Origin: Bacteroidales bacterium
GTDB taxonomy: Bacteria > Bacteroidota > Bacteroidia > Bacteroidales > P3
DNA length: 41,957 nucleotides
Direction of reading: 5' to 3'
NCBI GenBank assembly: GCA_009785425.1
Contig: WQWI01000018.1
Coordinates: forward strand, 1-41,957
Position numbers and translations under genes: made by a program. Shown one piece after another: positions 33,021-41,957 of this stretch (within the stretch, counting starts at the first letter, position 1; each line of letters begins with the position of its first letter). The notes beneath the pieces are model-generated. The model saw only the letters and a program-made list of their open reading frames with translations. It made no database searches and was not told the origin of the DNA.

Positions 33021-34259
33021 TTAGATTTTTTTTCGTTTAATCGGCATGGTCATGCATCGAGCACCTCCCCCACCTCTTGCTAATTCCGAACCCGGAATGG
33101 TTACAACAACCTTTTTTTCTTTCGATAAGTCAGCGTTTCCGTTGATAACCTCTGTTGATGGTATTACGCTGTATCCCGCATTGCTCAATGCTTCGATCGT
33201 GTGGCGATTTCGAGCATAGCCAATCAATTTTCCAGGAGCGAAACAAAAGAAATTTGTTCCGCTATGCCACTGTTCACGACTTGGTGCAAATTCCTCTGTT
33301 GTTCCACCGCAATGTATCGGACGAAGGTCAACACCTGCGTTTTTCAAGGCACTCAAGAGATTTGACTCATCGTGATAGAGAACCGAATTTCCGTCAACAA
33401 CGGTGCGAAGCGTATGATATTTGGAGTCATTCAAAATCAACGGTGCGTAAATCATGCACTCATCGTTATTCAGCATCGTAAACGCCATATCCAAGTGGAT
33501 AAACGAAGCCGGCTCAGTCGGCAATTCAAACGTGATGAGTTGAAATTTTTGCATCACTTCGCTTTGTGCATCAACAAAGGCTTGCACACCTGCGATATTT
33601 GTACGCGGATGAATTCCCAACAAGAACAGGTCTTCTCGAATGATAAACAAATCACCACCCTCAAGTGTTGCCGCTCGATTTTGTTTTTTCAGCGAAAATG
33701 TTTTCGTGTTTTCAAAAATCGGATGATAAGTGTAAATGACGTCCATCATAACCGCTTCTCGCTGACGAATCGGATAGTTCATATCAGCAACCAGAATACG
33801 ATTATTCACAGTAACCGACGGGTCGCGTGTGAAAAACAAGTTATGAAGCGGACGGTGTGCAAAACGCTGTTGAGATTTGATTTGCAGTTCACTGTACTGT
33901 ACACCTTCTATGATATTTTTCACAAATTGTTCGGATGTTCGAGACTCCATATATTCTTTCAAGCCTCGAATATGTTGTGCGTCACAAATGCGGTCGATCA
34001 AATTTTGGCGCGCCTCAGGAATTTTTACCACATCTGTTAGCAAATCTTTTACAAATAACGTTTTTGTAACTTTTGAGAGAACACCTGATAAGTGGGCGTG
34101 TTCCGCTTGTGCAACATCCATATTTAGAATGTCAGAATACAAAGCCTCCTGCACATCGCAAGGCGTCATCAGCTCAACTTCTTCGCCAGGCTTGTGAATG
34201 ATAACGGCTTCCAATTCTCCAATTTCCGAACTGACTCGGACGGGATCTGAGTTTTCCAT
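33021..34259 (-). CDS. arcA: Arginine deiminase
   Basis: ArcA hydrolyses arginine to citrulline and ammonia, for energy or acid resistance. The 412-residue protein has the N-terminal SEIGELEAVIIHKPGEE and NLFFTRDPSVTVNN (substrate Asp). EGGDLFIIREDL and HLDMAFTML carry the catalytic Glu and His. The nucleophile Cys402 is in GGGGARCMTMPI at the C-terminus. The start at 34259, giving MENSDPVRV, is preferred to a longer frame that covers the promoter. It leads a two-gene unit with gldA. Ornithine carbamoyltransferase and carbamate kinase are not adjacent, so the full arginine deiminase pathway is not clustered here. Confidence 0.95.
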   Translation of the reverse strand: MENSDPVRVSSEIGELEAVIIHKPGEEVELMTPCDVQEALYSDILNMDVAQAEHAHLSGVLSKVTKTLFVKDLLTDVVKIPEARQNLIDRICDAQHIRGLKEYMESRTSEQFVKNIIEGVQYSELQIKSQQRFAHRPLHNLFFTRDPSVTVNNRILVADMNYPIRQREAVMMDVIYTYHPIFENTKTFSLKKQNRAATLEGGDLFIIREDLFLLGIHPRTNIAGVQAFVDAQSEVMQKFQLITFELPTEPASFIHLDMAFTMLNNDECMIYAPLILNDSKYHTLRTVVDGNSVLYHDESNLLSALKNAGVDLRPIHCGGTTEEFAPSREQWHSGTNFFCFAPGKLIGYARNRHTIEALSNAGYSVIPSTEVINGNADLSKEKKVVVTIPGSELARGGGGARCMTMPIKRKKI

Positions 34260-34274
34260 AGAGTGATTTTTTTG

Positions 34275-34282
34275 CAAAGATA
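34275..34282 (-). promoter_or_regulatory. minus-7 box of arcA-gldA
   Basis: CAAAGATA on the + strand gives TATCTTTG on the minus strand, 15 bases upstream of the arcA start. No clear minus-33 element is seen. Confidence 0.6.
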
Positions 34283-34358
34283 CAAAAAAATCCGACATGA
34301 AGAAGCTATTAGTAAAATCTTTCCGGTAGATGCGGTTTGTCATGGTATTCATCCACAA

Positions 34359-34389
34359 TTCGTTTATTGAAAAATTTTTCTTATCTTTG
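34359..34389 (+). promoter_or_regulatory. promoter of the metallophosphoesterase gene
   Basis: TTCG (34359-34362), 19 bases, then TATCTTTG (34382-34389). The layout matches the promoter at 1771-1801. The ATG at 34406 lies 16 bases downstream, so the leader is short. Confidence 0.6.
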
Positions 34390-34405
34390 CAAAAAAAACC
34401 AAAAT

Positions 34406-35542
34406 ATGAAAAGAATCACAACAATTCTCGCAATCGTTTTGTCGTTTGGCCTGTGGGCACAAACAACTCAGCAACCTCTTCGTGGGGGTGGACCTTACAT
34501 CATTTATCACGACGATGGCACGGTTACTAAAGTCAGCTTCGACAGTTATTTTAACATGTTTACAAAACATTTTCCTCACCGCGACAGTATAGGACTTATC
34601 ACAGTTTGGTCGTACGAAGGCGATTATGAGTTTTCGTTCAAACTTCATGAAAAAATTTACACACCTCCGGCTCGATACAATTCTTTGCCGGAAAGAATGT
34701 TGATTTTTTCGGATCCGCACGGCGACATAGTTTCATTAGTAAGAATACTGAAAGGCAACAAGGTTATAGACGAAAATTTGAACTGGATTTTTGGTGATGG
34801 ACACTTGATGATTCTTAGCGATGTTCATGGTCGAGGCAACGATCATACCCCTATTTTTTGGTTATTGTATAAGCTGTTTACCGAAGCTCGTCAAGCCGGT
34901 GGTTATGTTCATTTTCTTTTAGGAAATCACGAAGTGATGGTTGCACAACACGACGAACGTTTTCTCACACCGAAAAATCTAAAAATTGCTAAAAAAATGG
35001 GCAAAAGATATGGTGATTTGTACAATAATTCTACAGAATTAGGGCGCTGGATTAATTCTCGCAACACCATCCAAATCATGGGCAACATTATGTTTGTTCA
35101 CGCCGGAATAAGCCCACAGCTTATTGAACTTCCACTCACAATCGAACAAATCAACGATACGGTTAGAAAATATATCGCACTGCCAAGAAGTGCAACTGAA
35201 AATTCTCCGCATGCCCATCTAATTATGAGAACTAACGGACCACTTTGGTATCGCGGACTTATTGATAATGTCCATCCGGAATCCACTATTGATAAGATTT
35301 TAGCTCGCTACGGAACTACAGATAGACCTATTAAGAAGATGATTACCGGACATACTCGAGTAAACGAAGTTACGTCGTTTTACAACGGAAAAATATTTTG
35401 TATGGATGTAACTAACGTCAGAAGAAACAATATCGCAACAGGAAAAAGTGTGGGAATGATGGTTACACCTAACGATTTATGGGCTGTGACTGCTGATGGG
35501 GTTCGAGTACCTTTTTTGATTGTTGAACCACCTTGCCAATGA
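34406..35542 (+). CDS. secreted calcineurin-like metallophosphoesterase
   Basis: This 378-residue protein has a signal peptide (MKRITTILAIVLSFGLWAQ, cleavage likely near residue 19-21) and would act in the periplasm. The core resembles PPP-type phosphoesterases: SDPHGD (about residue 107), SDVHGRG where GDxxDRG is expected, LLGNHE, then MFVHAGIS and TGHTRV for the remaining metal ligands. The Gly in DVHGRG stands where the family has the Asp that supports the catalytic His. The substrate is unknown. I chose ATG 34406, because the frame upstream to 34337 precedes the promoter and lacks a signal sequence. It is convergent with the next gene, seven bases away. Confidence 0.85.
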   Translation: MKRITTILAIVLSFGLWAQTTQQPLRGGGPYIIYHDDGTVTKVSFDSYFNMFTKHFPHRDSIGLITVWSYEGDYEFSFKLHEKIYTPPARYNSLPERMLIFSDPHGDIVSLVRILKGNKVIDENLNWIFGDGHLMILSDVHGRGNDHTPIFWLLYKLFTEARQAGGYVHFLLGNHEVMVAQHDERFLTPKNLKIAKKMGKRYGDLYNNSTELGRWINSRNTIQIMGNIMFVHAGISPQLIELPLTIEQINDTVRKYIALPRSATENSPHAHLIMRTNGPLWYRGLIDNVHPESTIDKILARYGTTDRPIKKMITGHTRVNEVTSFYNGKIFCMDVTNVRRNNIATGKSVGMMVTPNDLWAVTADGVRVPFLIVEPPCQ

Positions 35543-35549
35543 TTGATAT

Positions 35550-36293
35550 TTATTCAATGCTACTGCTCCTCAGCAAAAAATTAGAAAACCTCACCAATGC
35601 CGACAACTCCTCCATATCACTAAAATTAACCCTATGTTGCGAAAGGAATTCTCCGACTTGTGGAGAAATTTTTGGGCAAAGCCTAAGGAAATTCCGTCGT
35701 GTAGCCGGACGGTAGGTTTGAAAATCTCTTGTCAGCCAATACGCAGTTTCGATTCGGAATCCCTCTCTCACCGGCAAAGCCCTCAAAGGCTGTGAGTAAG
35801 CAGCCGCGCTAACTGTTGCACCACCGGAACTAGAACCAAAACCGGAACCGGCACTAAGAGCAAACGAAAGACTACTCATATTAAGATGACTTAATTCCTG
35901 TGCACCCGATGTGGTTAATACAACGCCATAAGGACCTCTGGGGCGTTCTGGTGCAGGACGCATCGTTCTCAACAAAGAGAGCGGTCCATACTGAACAACC
36001 AAGGCCCATTCTCTATCCACCAAGACAAATATATCGTAACCTATTTCAATGTGAGTTATATTCGGATCTCTGACTAAAAACAAAACTTGATCGTTATCTT
36101 TAGGGTTGATAAACTGCATATCCCGATCAAGAATATTGAAGTTGATTTTTACATCAACCGGATCACCTTCAGTGAAAAAGACCTGCCCTTGTTGAAATTC
36201 ATCGTAGAGAAATGGATTCATTGCGCGAGCCTCTTGCGTTTGACCTGCTAACCATCCGGTCAAACAAAACAGTAAGATAATTGTACGTTTCAT
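35550..36293 (-). CDS. secreted protein of unknown function
   Basis: This 247-residue protein is not recognised. MKRTIILLFCLTGWLAGQTQEARA is a signal peptide. The mature part starts with a beta-rich region (about residues 40-115) containing YDIFVLVDREWALVVQYGPLSLL. A low-complexity Ser/Gly/Ala segment follows near residues 140-165, then an Arg-rich end with RRNFLRLCPKISPQVGEF. It lies 88 bases after the SusC/D operon lipoprotein. A strong terminator lies in between and no promoter box is visible, so expression may depend on read-through or an unseen promoter. It may serve the same outer-membrane system, which is only positional inference. Confidence 0.75.
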   Translation of the reverse strand: MKRTIILLFCLTGWLAGQTQEARAMNPFLYDEFQQGQVFFTEGDPVDVKINFNILDRDMQFINPKDNDQVLFLVRDPNITHIEIGYDIFVLVDREWALVVQYGPLSLLRTMRPAPERPRGPYGVVLTTSGAQELSHLNMSSLSFALSAGSGFGSSSGGATVSAAAYSQPLRALPVREGFRIETAYWLTRDFQTYRPATRRNFLRLCPKISPQVGEFLSQHRVNFSDMEELSALVRFSNFLLRSSSIE

Positions 36294-36320
36294 AGCAATA
36301 GTTTTTTTGTTATTTGCTAA

Positions 36321-36351
36321 AAAAAGACCGCCTGCGAAAGGCGGTCTTTTT
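36321..36351 (-). terminator. strong bidirectional terminator after the SusC/D operon
   Basis: AAAAAGACCGCCT and AAGGCGGTCTTTTT pair around the loop GCGA, giving a GC core with A and T tracts on both sides. It lies 30 bases past the lipoprotein stop on the minus strand and closes the susC-susD-lipoprotein transcript. Confidence 0.9.
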
Positions 36352-36381
36352 CCTTTCAGTAAAAGAAAAGCTACAACTTTA

Positions 36382-38016
36382 TTAATCTTCTACCGGCGGT
36401 GGTGGAGCTGCCAGTGTTGTGAACGACATTTCATCGCCAAGTACTAACACTCCAAAATGATTACGGAAAAACGCACGAACGTAATATGTTGTTGATGGCA
36501 GAAGTCCTCTACCAACTGTGTGGTTCATCGCAGCTGTAGGAACTGTGGCTACTCTAATGATTGTGTCATTGGTAGTCCAGTTAAGCCCAGCTGATGTTCC
36601 TAATAAAAATCCTGCTTCGCTCAGCGCAATACCTCCATTGAAATCCAACTGTCCGCGCAATATCGCAGAAGAATCTGTTATTGATGGTGCTTGTACGTCC
36701 AACGTTCGTCCAATTGGAGCTTGAACTCGAACAGACTGAATAGGACCTAACGTGGTAAGACCTGAAAAGCTGGTTGCAAACGAACGGAACACAAGGAATC
36801 CGTCACCCGTCATACCAAAGTCTGAAACCAGTAGTGTATCTGCTCCCATTCTTCTCAAATTTCCTGGAACCACAGTACCATTCGTTAGAGTAGGTGTAAG
36901 TGCAGGAGTGTTTCCGGACAACCAAATAATACCCGTTTGTTGAATTGTATCAGCCAACGCTCTTGTTTCCATGTTCATTCTAAACGTATCTGCAACGGCT
37001 GTAAGGCTATAGATAACTCTTGCAGTATCCAAACCGTGAAGGGTAAAGTTAGGTGCTGTAAGGGTTGTTGTACCTCCCCCAAATACAACTGTCGTAACAG
37101 TTGCCGGTGCGGCTGTGAGCGCAGGGCTATAAATCGTATCGGTACCATTGATTGCAAAAGCACGTACCCAAATGCGTGTGGCTCCGTTTCCGGTTATGAT
37201 TCCAGTTCTGTTTGTGAATGCACCGGTGTGCCCTGTTCGGGTTGAATCAACTTGATTAACACCAGCACTTCCAAGTCTGAATGCCGCTCTACCGCCTACG
37301 GTATCCGTAGCATAGATAAAACCTGTTTGAGTAACCTCAGACGTTCCTTGTGCCGTAACATTGCTGTTAAGGTCAACAAAGAAGAACGATGCTCCAAATG
37401 TTGGTGCAGCAATCGCAGGGGCACTTACTGTTCTGGTGAAGTTCAACCTTATACGACGTTGTGCTTGTGATGCTGGAATACTGGGATGATCTGAAGTAAG
37501 TAATAAATAAACTCTATTACGAGCTCCGTATCGATCTGCTCCTCCGGCGATCAATGCACTCCAGTCAACTCTAACTTCAACTGATCCTGTAGTTTGTCCA
37601 ACAGCAATAGTACCGCTCGCACCGTCTGATGCCGCATTTCCGTTAAGGGTTATGGCATTAGCTGCCGTACTGTTCGCAGAACGTGCTGTGTCAGTACCTG
37701 GAAAGAATTGAGCATCTGTATCAGGCATTAAAGCAACTGTGAAATTAACGGGTTCGTTTACTTCACCACGAAGGAGCAAAGCAATGTTAAGGTCAAAAAC
37801 CAACTGTCCAGTGTCCGCTAATGGATTAACCGTGAATGTTACTGCACGAATCGTTGCTTGGTTGGAACCATCGAATTGGACGGAGTTAGCGTTAGCCACA
37901 CCGCCAATCGTTCCAAATTGTATTTCGGATACCCATCTGAACTCTTGTTCTTCTCGACAAGAAGCCGTCGCCAGCAGGATCCCAAGTATCATAATTATAT
38001 TTAAGTATTTTTTCAT
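36382..38016 (-). CDS. surface lipoprotein of SusC/D operon with FN3-like repeats
   Basis: This 544-residue lipoprotein has the signal MKKYLNIIMILGILLATASC, with the lipobox Cys at residue 20. No SRP-like domain was recognised. The first 190 residues form a beta domain resembling DUF1735-type binding modules. About 350 residues of weakly repeated FN3-like beta domains follow. The last has TYYVRAFFRNHFG and FTTL, a pattern frequent in Bacteroidota surface lipoproteins. It is third in the operon, 34 bases after susD, the usual place of an accessory SusE/F-like ligand-binding protein. The nutrient is unknown; no glycosidase or protease is in view. Confidence 0.8.
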   Translation of the reverse strand: MKKYLNIIMILGILLATASCREEQEFRWVSEIQFGTIGGVANANSVQFDGSNQATIRAVTFTVNPLADTGQLVFDLNIALLLRGEVNEPVNFTVALMPDTDAQFFPGTDTARSANSTAANAITLNGNAASDGASGTIAVGQTTGSVEVRVDWSALIAGGADRYGARNRVYLLLTSDHPSIPASQAQRRIRLNFTRTVSAPAIAAPTFGASFFFVDLNSNVTAQGTSEVTQTGFIYATDTVGGRAAFRLGSAGVNQVDSTRTGHTGAFTNRTGIITGNGATRIWVRAFAINGTDTIYSPALTAAPATVTTVVFGGGTTTLTAPNFTLHGLDTARVIYSLTAVADTFRMNMETRALADTIQQTGIIWLSGNTPALTPTLTNGTVVPGNLRRMGADTLLVSDFGMTGDGFLVFRSFATSFSGLTTLGPIQSVRVQAPIGRTLDVQAPSITDSSAILRGQLDFNGGIALSEAGFLLGTSAGLNWTTNDTIIRVATVPTAAMNHTVGRGLLPSTTYYVRAFFRNHFGVLVLGDEMSFTTLAAPPPPVED

Positions 38017-38050
38017 TGTTATTTGTTTTTTAGGTGATAAATTGGTTTAC

Positions 38051-39658
38051 TTACCGATTTTGTGTAATTAAGCCATGACTTGCCAAGATTTCTCTTCTTG
38101 GAACCTGCCATAGCCAACGAGGATCATCAGCAGGAACATGGACGTCAAGGAGCCCCCCCGTGAAAAGTGGATCAACCGGGTCACCATCTGCGTCATATAG
38201 ACCACCAAACCCCACAGAGGAACGAGTCATTCCTTCACCATGGCGTTTGAGGTCTAACCAACGGAATCCTTCTCCCCAAAGTTCGATACGACGATTGGTT
38301 CTAATCTCGTCACGCAACGCCTGTCCGGTATTGGTCGTGGTGAACCCGGGAACGCGGATCTCCATAAGCGTAGTTAATACAGCACGTGCATTGGCTTCTC
38401 TGCCTGCCTCAAACTCAGCTTCGGCTTCGATCAAGTACATTTCGCTTATTCGCATGAAAGCAGGATCAACAGACTCCCTGGTATCCGGAACTGTCCATAC
38501 CCCATTCATTCTCCATTTTCTGACCGCATATCTTTCGATTCTAGTACCGTTACCAATGGGAGCAGGAGTTCTTATGATATCGTAAATTGGATCGTTAGGA
38601 TCTGATACCCACCAATCGCGACGGATGTCGTTAGGATCCATACCATTGTACAATGTCGTAGTGATACCTCTGAGAGAGGTACGAATGAACGTTCCGGCAT
38701 AGTTAATCGACATATAGCCGGAGAAACTGGCTTGAACAGGACCTTGATCCGGTGGTTGGTGCATTGCCCACATAAATTCAGGATGTCTGTGATCGTACAA
38801 TCCATTCAACAACTCCGCTGCAGTAGCCAATCTAAATCCATCACCATCGACACGAGCTAATCTTGCATGGTGTGCAGCAACATCCCAATTTTGTTGTGTA
38901 AGTGCTACGCGAGCCTTGAAGCCGTGTGCTACATTGGCACTGATATGTGATCTGGAAAGTGCTGCCGAAACCGGATTATTGGTCAAATAACCGATAGCAA
39001 GGAGCAAATCTGCATTGATTTGGTCGTAAATTTCTTGAACCGATGCTCTTGGTTGTGGTGCTGTTATGCGTTCTATAACCAAAGGCACAGCAGGAGCGTC
39101 ATTTGCTTGTCCTCTGACGTAGCGTTCGCCCCATAACTGAACCAACCACCAATAGGCAAAAGAGCGATAGGCAAGAGCCTGACCTCTAATCATATTTCTC
39201 TGGTGTTCAGTGGCAACAACATCGTCAATGTATGCCAAAATCATATTCATTTGACCCACAATTGAGAAGAAGAACGAATACGTACGCAACGTGTTAGCGT
39301 TGGCGTAGTTACGGTGCTGAGACCAGTCCATAGCGCTGTGGTGCCAAGAATTACCTTGATGACGTATAACCAAATCATCGCCCATGTGGTCGATAACAAT
39401 ACCGTGTGAGTATAGGCCACCATAGCCTTGAGAACCGGCCATACCGGGCCACATATTAGTGGCTGTTTGATTGCCCGTACTCGTTCCCGCCATCTTTCGA
39501 TGAACTCCATTCATTGCCATCATCAATCCATCGAAAGTGGATAACAATACCGTTTCTGAAAGATCAGTACTTGACGATGTATCCAAAAAGTCGCTGCTGC
39601 AACTGGTTTGTGTTAGCAAAAGAGCTAACATACCAAAAATTAAAGTTATTTTTTTCAT
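38051..39658 (-). CDS. SusD/RagB family nutrient-binding outer-membrane lipoprotein
   Basis: This 535-residue lipoprotein forms the lid of a SusC TonB-dependent transporter and captures ligand at the cell surface. It has the signal peptide MKKITLIFGMLALLLTQTSC, with the lipidated Cys20 followed by acidic SSDFLD. The SusD fold is supported by the TPR-like helical N-terminal half (QALAYRSFAYWWLVQLWGE). The C-terminal RagB segment has MRISEMYLIEAEAEFEAGR and LWGEGFRWLDLKRHG. The length is normal. It starts 12 bases after susC. Ligand class cannot be inferred with confidence. Confidence 0.96.
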   Translation of the reverse strand: MKKITLIFGMLALLLTQTSCSSDFLDTSSSTDLSETVLLSTFDGLMMAMNGVHRKMAGTSTGNQTATNMWPGMAGSQGYGGLYSHGIVIDHMGDDLVIRHQGNSWHHSAMDWSQHRNYANANTLRTYSFFFSIVGQMNMILAYIDDVVATEHQRNMIRGQALAYRSFAYWWLVQLWGERYVRGQANDAPAVPLVIERITAPQPRASVQEIYDQINADLLLAIGYLTNNPVSAALSRSHISANVAHGFKARVALTQQNWDVAAHHARLARVDGDGFRLATAAELLNGLYDHRHPEFMWAMHQPPDQGPVQASFSGYMSINYAGTFIRTSLRGITTTLYNGMDPNDIRRDWWVSDPNDPIYDIIRTPAPIGNGTRIERYAVRKWRMNGVWTVPDTRESVDPAFMRISEMYLIEAEAEFEAGREANARAVLTTLMEIRVPGFTTTNTGQALRDEIRTNRRIELWGEGFRWLDLKRHGEGMTRSSVGFGGLYDADGDPVDPLFTGGLLDVHVPADDPRWLWQVPRREILASHGLITQNR

Positions 39659-39670
39659 GATTGTAAAGAA

Positions 39671-41956
39671 TTAAAAGTTAACATTAACGCCGAACATGAA
39701 GGTTCGAGCAGGAGTAAAAGCATCATCGTGACTAACAATACCGCTGAATCGCTGAATAGGATTCATACCTTGACGTGCAGCAAACATATGGAGGTTTTCT
39801 GCAGAGAAGAACACTCTTGCACCCGACAAACGCATTCTGTTTGTAAATTCTCTTGGCAGGTTATACCCAAAATTGATTGAACGAATTTGGAGATAACTTG
39901 CAGACGTCAAGAATCGAGTACTGTTGCTGGTGTTTGCCCAAGAGAGGGTCTCTGCGTGTCCATCTATACGCGGAACATCGGTGATGTCTCCGGGTTGTCT
40001 CCACGCATTCAATAGATCTACGTGCAACGCCCGGCCCGGATTGCCGGAATGATCAAAAGTCATCAAAGATGTGTGAATTCTGTCCAAAAGTTGTCCGCCG
40101 ATTTGGTAAGTCAACAAGATTGACAAATCAAAATTTCTCCAAGTGAATGTATTGGTGAAACCTCCCATTACTGCCGGGATTGGGCTACCGTGAAAACCTT
40201 CCATAGCCACCGCAGGATTCAAAGCAAAAGTATCCGTTCCGATAATACGGATGTTGGCTGCGACATGTGCATTTGCTGCATTGGGATCCCATACGTATAA
40301 CGCACGCCCGTCAGCAGGGTCAACACCGTGCCACTCACGTAACCAATACTCGAAACGCGAATGTCCGACTTTCAATCTAAACGGAGCTGCACTGATTGCC
40401 TCATCCGGATCATCTGTAGTTAATCTGGTGATTCTGTTTCTGAAATGAGTCATAACCAAACGTGGTGTCCATGAGAAATCGCCTCTTCTAAGTGTGTATG
40501 ACACATCAAGTTCGATTCCTCGGTTAAACATCGTTCCAATGTTTTGCCATGCTACGCCGGGAGCAAATCCGAAGTGTACCGGAACAGGAACTTCGAAGAG
40601 TAGGTTTGACGATTGACGATTGAAGAATTCCACATAACCTCTGAAGCCGCTTCTCAAACCAAATTCAATTGCTACATCAAAGCTGTTGCTTGATTCCCAA
40701 GTCAGGTTCATGCCACCTAAACTTCCCCATCGTGCACCGACTTCACCTGCATTGTTGAAAGCAGGTCCCATGTCATAAAGTGCTTGCCAAGCATAAAGGT
40801 CAATACCTGCATCGTTACCTATTTGTCCGAAAGACGAGCGAAGTTTTAGCATTTGAATTTCACGAATGCCTTGTAAAAACGGCTCTTTGTCTATACGCCA
40901 ACCGGCTCCAACCGACCAAAATTGTCCCCAACGGGCTTCCGGAGAAAACTTCGACGAACCATCGGTACGCCAAGAAGCCGAACCAAAGAATCTGTCGTTC
41001 CACGAATAAGTGACGCGTGAAAAATATGATCGCAAACGATACATGTCATGAAAACCGGTCAAGGATCCCAAGTTAGTATAGTTATTTAGCACACGGTCTT
41101 GCTCACCCACACCGGTTCTAAGTCCGGACGTGCTGCGGAAGTCCCATTCATAAGTTTCGTGCCCCAAAAGAACACCAATGTGGTGCCCACCGAAACTTCT
41201 GTTCCAGTTCAACAACTGGTTCATAGTAAGCGTAGACGTTCTATGGCGATTCACGGAAAAATCTCCGCCAGGCCCCCTTCCATCACCTACATAGGGATTT
41301 CTTCGGCTGTCGCGGAAAAAGAAAATCTCATCTTTCGCGAAATTGGCCGTAAATGTAAAATCTCTCAAAAACGAAAGCTCCACAAAGCCTCTTCCTCCTA
41401 CTTCAAAACGATTATTGACATCGCTATTCATCAAAAGTTCGGCAATAACATGACGACTCCCTCCAAAAGGACGCGTAAGTGGGTTACCATCTCTATCAAA
41501 CGTTCCATTGAGAGGGTTATCTTCACCAAAGTCCCAGGTTCTTTCTCCCGTAACAGGGTTATATATAATTTGATCGGTTCCTAAATCATGCCCCCAAACC
41601 GGAAAAATCGGACCCATGTTTCTTGCACGGGCAAAAAAGTTTCCAAGTCCTGTAGCACTGGCGGCATTGACAGAACGCTGTTCGGAGTGCACCGCTCTAA
41701 CGTTCAAACCTGTTCTAAGCCAGTCGTTCACACGATGGTTCATATTCATACGAGCCGACAAACGTTGAAACGAAGAAGGGTTTATCCATCCTTGTTCAGT
41801 CATGTAACCCAAAGATGCACGGAAGTCTGATCTGTCATTTGCCATACTTGCCGACATTGTGAAATCGCTGCGAGTTCCCAAACGCTCAAGCGGATCAAAC
41901 CAATCCAAACTTGGAATAATACCCGGAAGGATGTGTGCATTGGGATTGAATCTTCC
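39671..41956 (-). CDS. SusC/RagA family TonB-dependent outer-membrane transporter, C-terminal part
   Basis: The window contains the last 761 residues of a SusC-like receptor; the signal peptide, carboxypeptidase-like domain, plug and first strands lie beyond the right edge. The visible part is a beta-barrel. SusC family segments include RLSARMNMNHRVNDWLRTGLNV, SRVTYSWNDRFFGSASWRTDGSSKF, LRSSFGQIGNDAGI, RGIELDVSYTLRRGDFSW and SASYLQIRSINFGYNLP. It ends in the aromatic outer-membrane sorting signal VNVNF. A TTG-initiated frame at 41908 is not a real start, since the SusC-like sequence continues in frame to the window edge. It works with the adjacent SusD lid and the lipoprotein. Confidence 0.95.
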   Translation of the reverse strand, partial: GRFNPNAHILPGIIPSLDWFDPLERLGTRSDFTMSASMANDRSDFRASLGYMTEQGWINPSSFQRLSARMNMNHRVNDWLRTGLNVRAVHSEQRSVNAASATGLGNFFARARNMGPIFPVWGHDLGTDQIIYNPVTGERTWDFGEDNPLNGTFDRDGNPLTRPFGGSRHVIAELLMNSDVNNRFEVGGRGFVELSFLRDFTFTANFAKDEIFFFRDSRRNPYVGDGRGPGGDFSVNRHRTSTLTMNQLLNWNRSFGGHHIGVLLGHETYEWDFRSTSGLRTGVGEQDRVLNNYTNLGSLTGFHDMYRLRSYFSRVTYSWNDRFFGSASWRTDGSSKFSPEARWGQFWSVGAGWRIDKEPFLQGIREIQMLKLRSSFGQIGNDAGIDLYAWQALYDMGPAFNNAGEVGARWGSLGGMNLTWESSNSFDVAIEFGLRSGFRGYVEFFNRQSSNLLFEVPVPVHFGFAPGVAWQNIGTMFNRGIELDVSYTLRRGDFSWTPRLVMTHFRNRITRLTTDDPDEAISAAPFRLKVGHSRFEYWLREWHGVDPADGRALYVWDPNAANAHVAANIRIIGTDTFALNPAVAMEGFHGSPIPAVMGGFTNTFTWRNFDLSILLTYQIGGQLLDRIHTSLMTFDHSGNPGRALHVDLLNAWRQPGDITDVPRIDGHAETLSWANTSNSTRFLTSASYLQIRSINFGYNLPREFTNRMRLSGARVFFSAENLHMFAARQGMNPIQRFSGIVSHDDAFTPARTFMFGVNVNF

Positions 41957-41957
41957 A

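Noticed and set aside
36937-37470. Cys-rich forward frames opposite the SusC/D lipoprotein
   Set aside because: They are antisense shadows of a repetitive Thr/Ala-rich coding region; the Cys richness comes from complementary codons.

Overview
The window looks like a chromosomal segment of a Bacteroidota (Bacteroidales-like) bacterium. It carries a SusC/SusD pair with a lipoprotein at the right edge, a GldA-type ABC ATPase, the parA-parB-DUF5683-dapB-lepB gene run, repeated TAnnTTTG (mostly TATCTTTG) minus-7 promoter boxes with no obvious Shine-Dalgarno sites, and an AT-rich base composition. No rRNA or CRISPR array is visible. The genus cannot be named from this sequence.

Layout. Positions 1-1615 hold the end of an old tuf locus: partial tRNA-Gly(TCC), tRNA-Thr(GGT), tuf, tRNA-Trp(CCA) and a terminator. 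In many bacteria tRNA-Trp is followed by secE-nusG. Here it is followed at 1.9-13.3 kb by an accessory island on the + strand. The island has a PLD-nuclease/SNF2 helicase, an AAA_14/DUF4143 ATPase with its own promoter, and a 1209-residue Eco57I-like DNA methyltransferase with a GC-rich palindromic element inside its reading frame. Next comes a small operon of a coiled-coil protein, a HEPN-like protein and a 24-residue membrane microprotein. The island ends with a TcmP / three-Cys-motif (DUF5131) pair and a dense array of palindromic repeats.

From 13.7 kb the content is mostly housekeeping. There is a secreted DUF2147 protein, tRNA-Ser(GCT) on the minus strand, and a forward run of parA, parB, DUF5683, dapB and lepB (chromosome segregation, diaminopimelate synthesis, signal peptidase). 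A minus-strand block follows with dpm1-like glycosyltransferase, gpsA and tamB (envelope and lipid synthesis). Then come sdaA and tadA-priA divergently, lemA-htpX and trpS divergently, arcA-gldA on the minus strand, and a secreted metallophosphoesterase. The right end is a minus-strand outer-membrane uptake operon, susC-susD-lipoprotein, closed by a strong terminator and followed by a secreted protein of unknown function.

The likeliest new biology is in the island. The helicase plus methyltransferase resemble an ATP-dependent restriction-modification or phage-defence module. The HEPN-like cassette resembles a toxin or abortive-infection unit. The TcmP/three-Cys pair is a recurrent mobile-element pair that I know of no established function for. 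Several families of palindromic REP-like repeats are scattered between housekeeping genes. All functional statements rest on motif reading by eye; no database search was possible.
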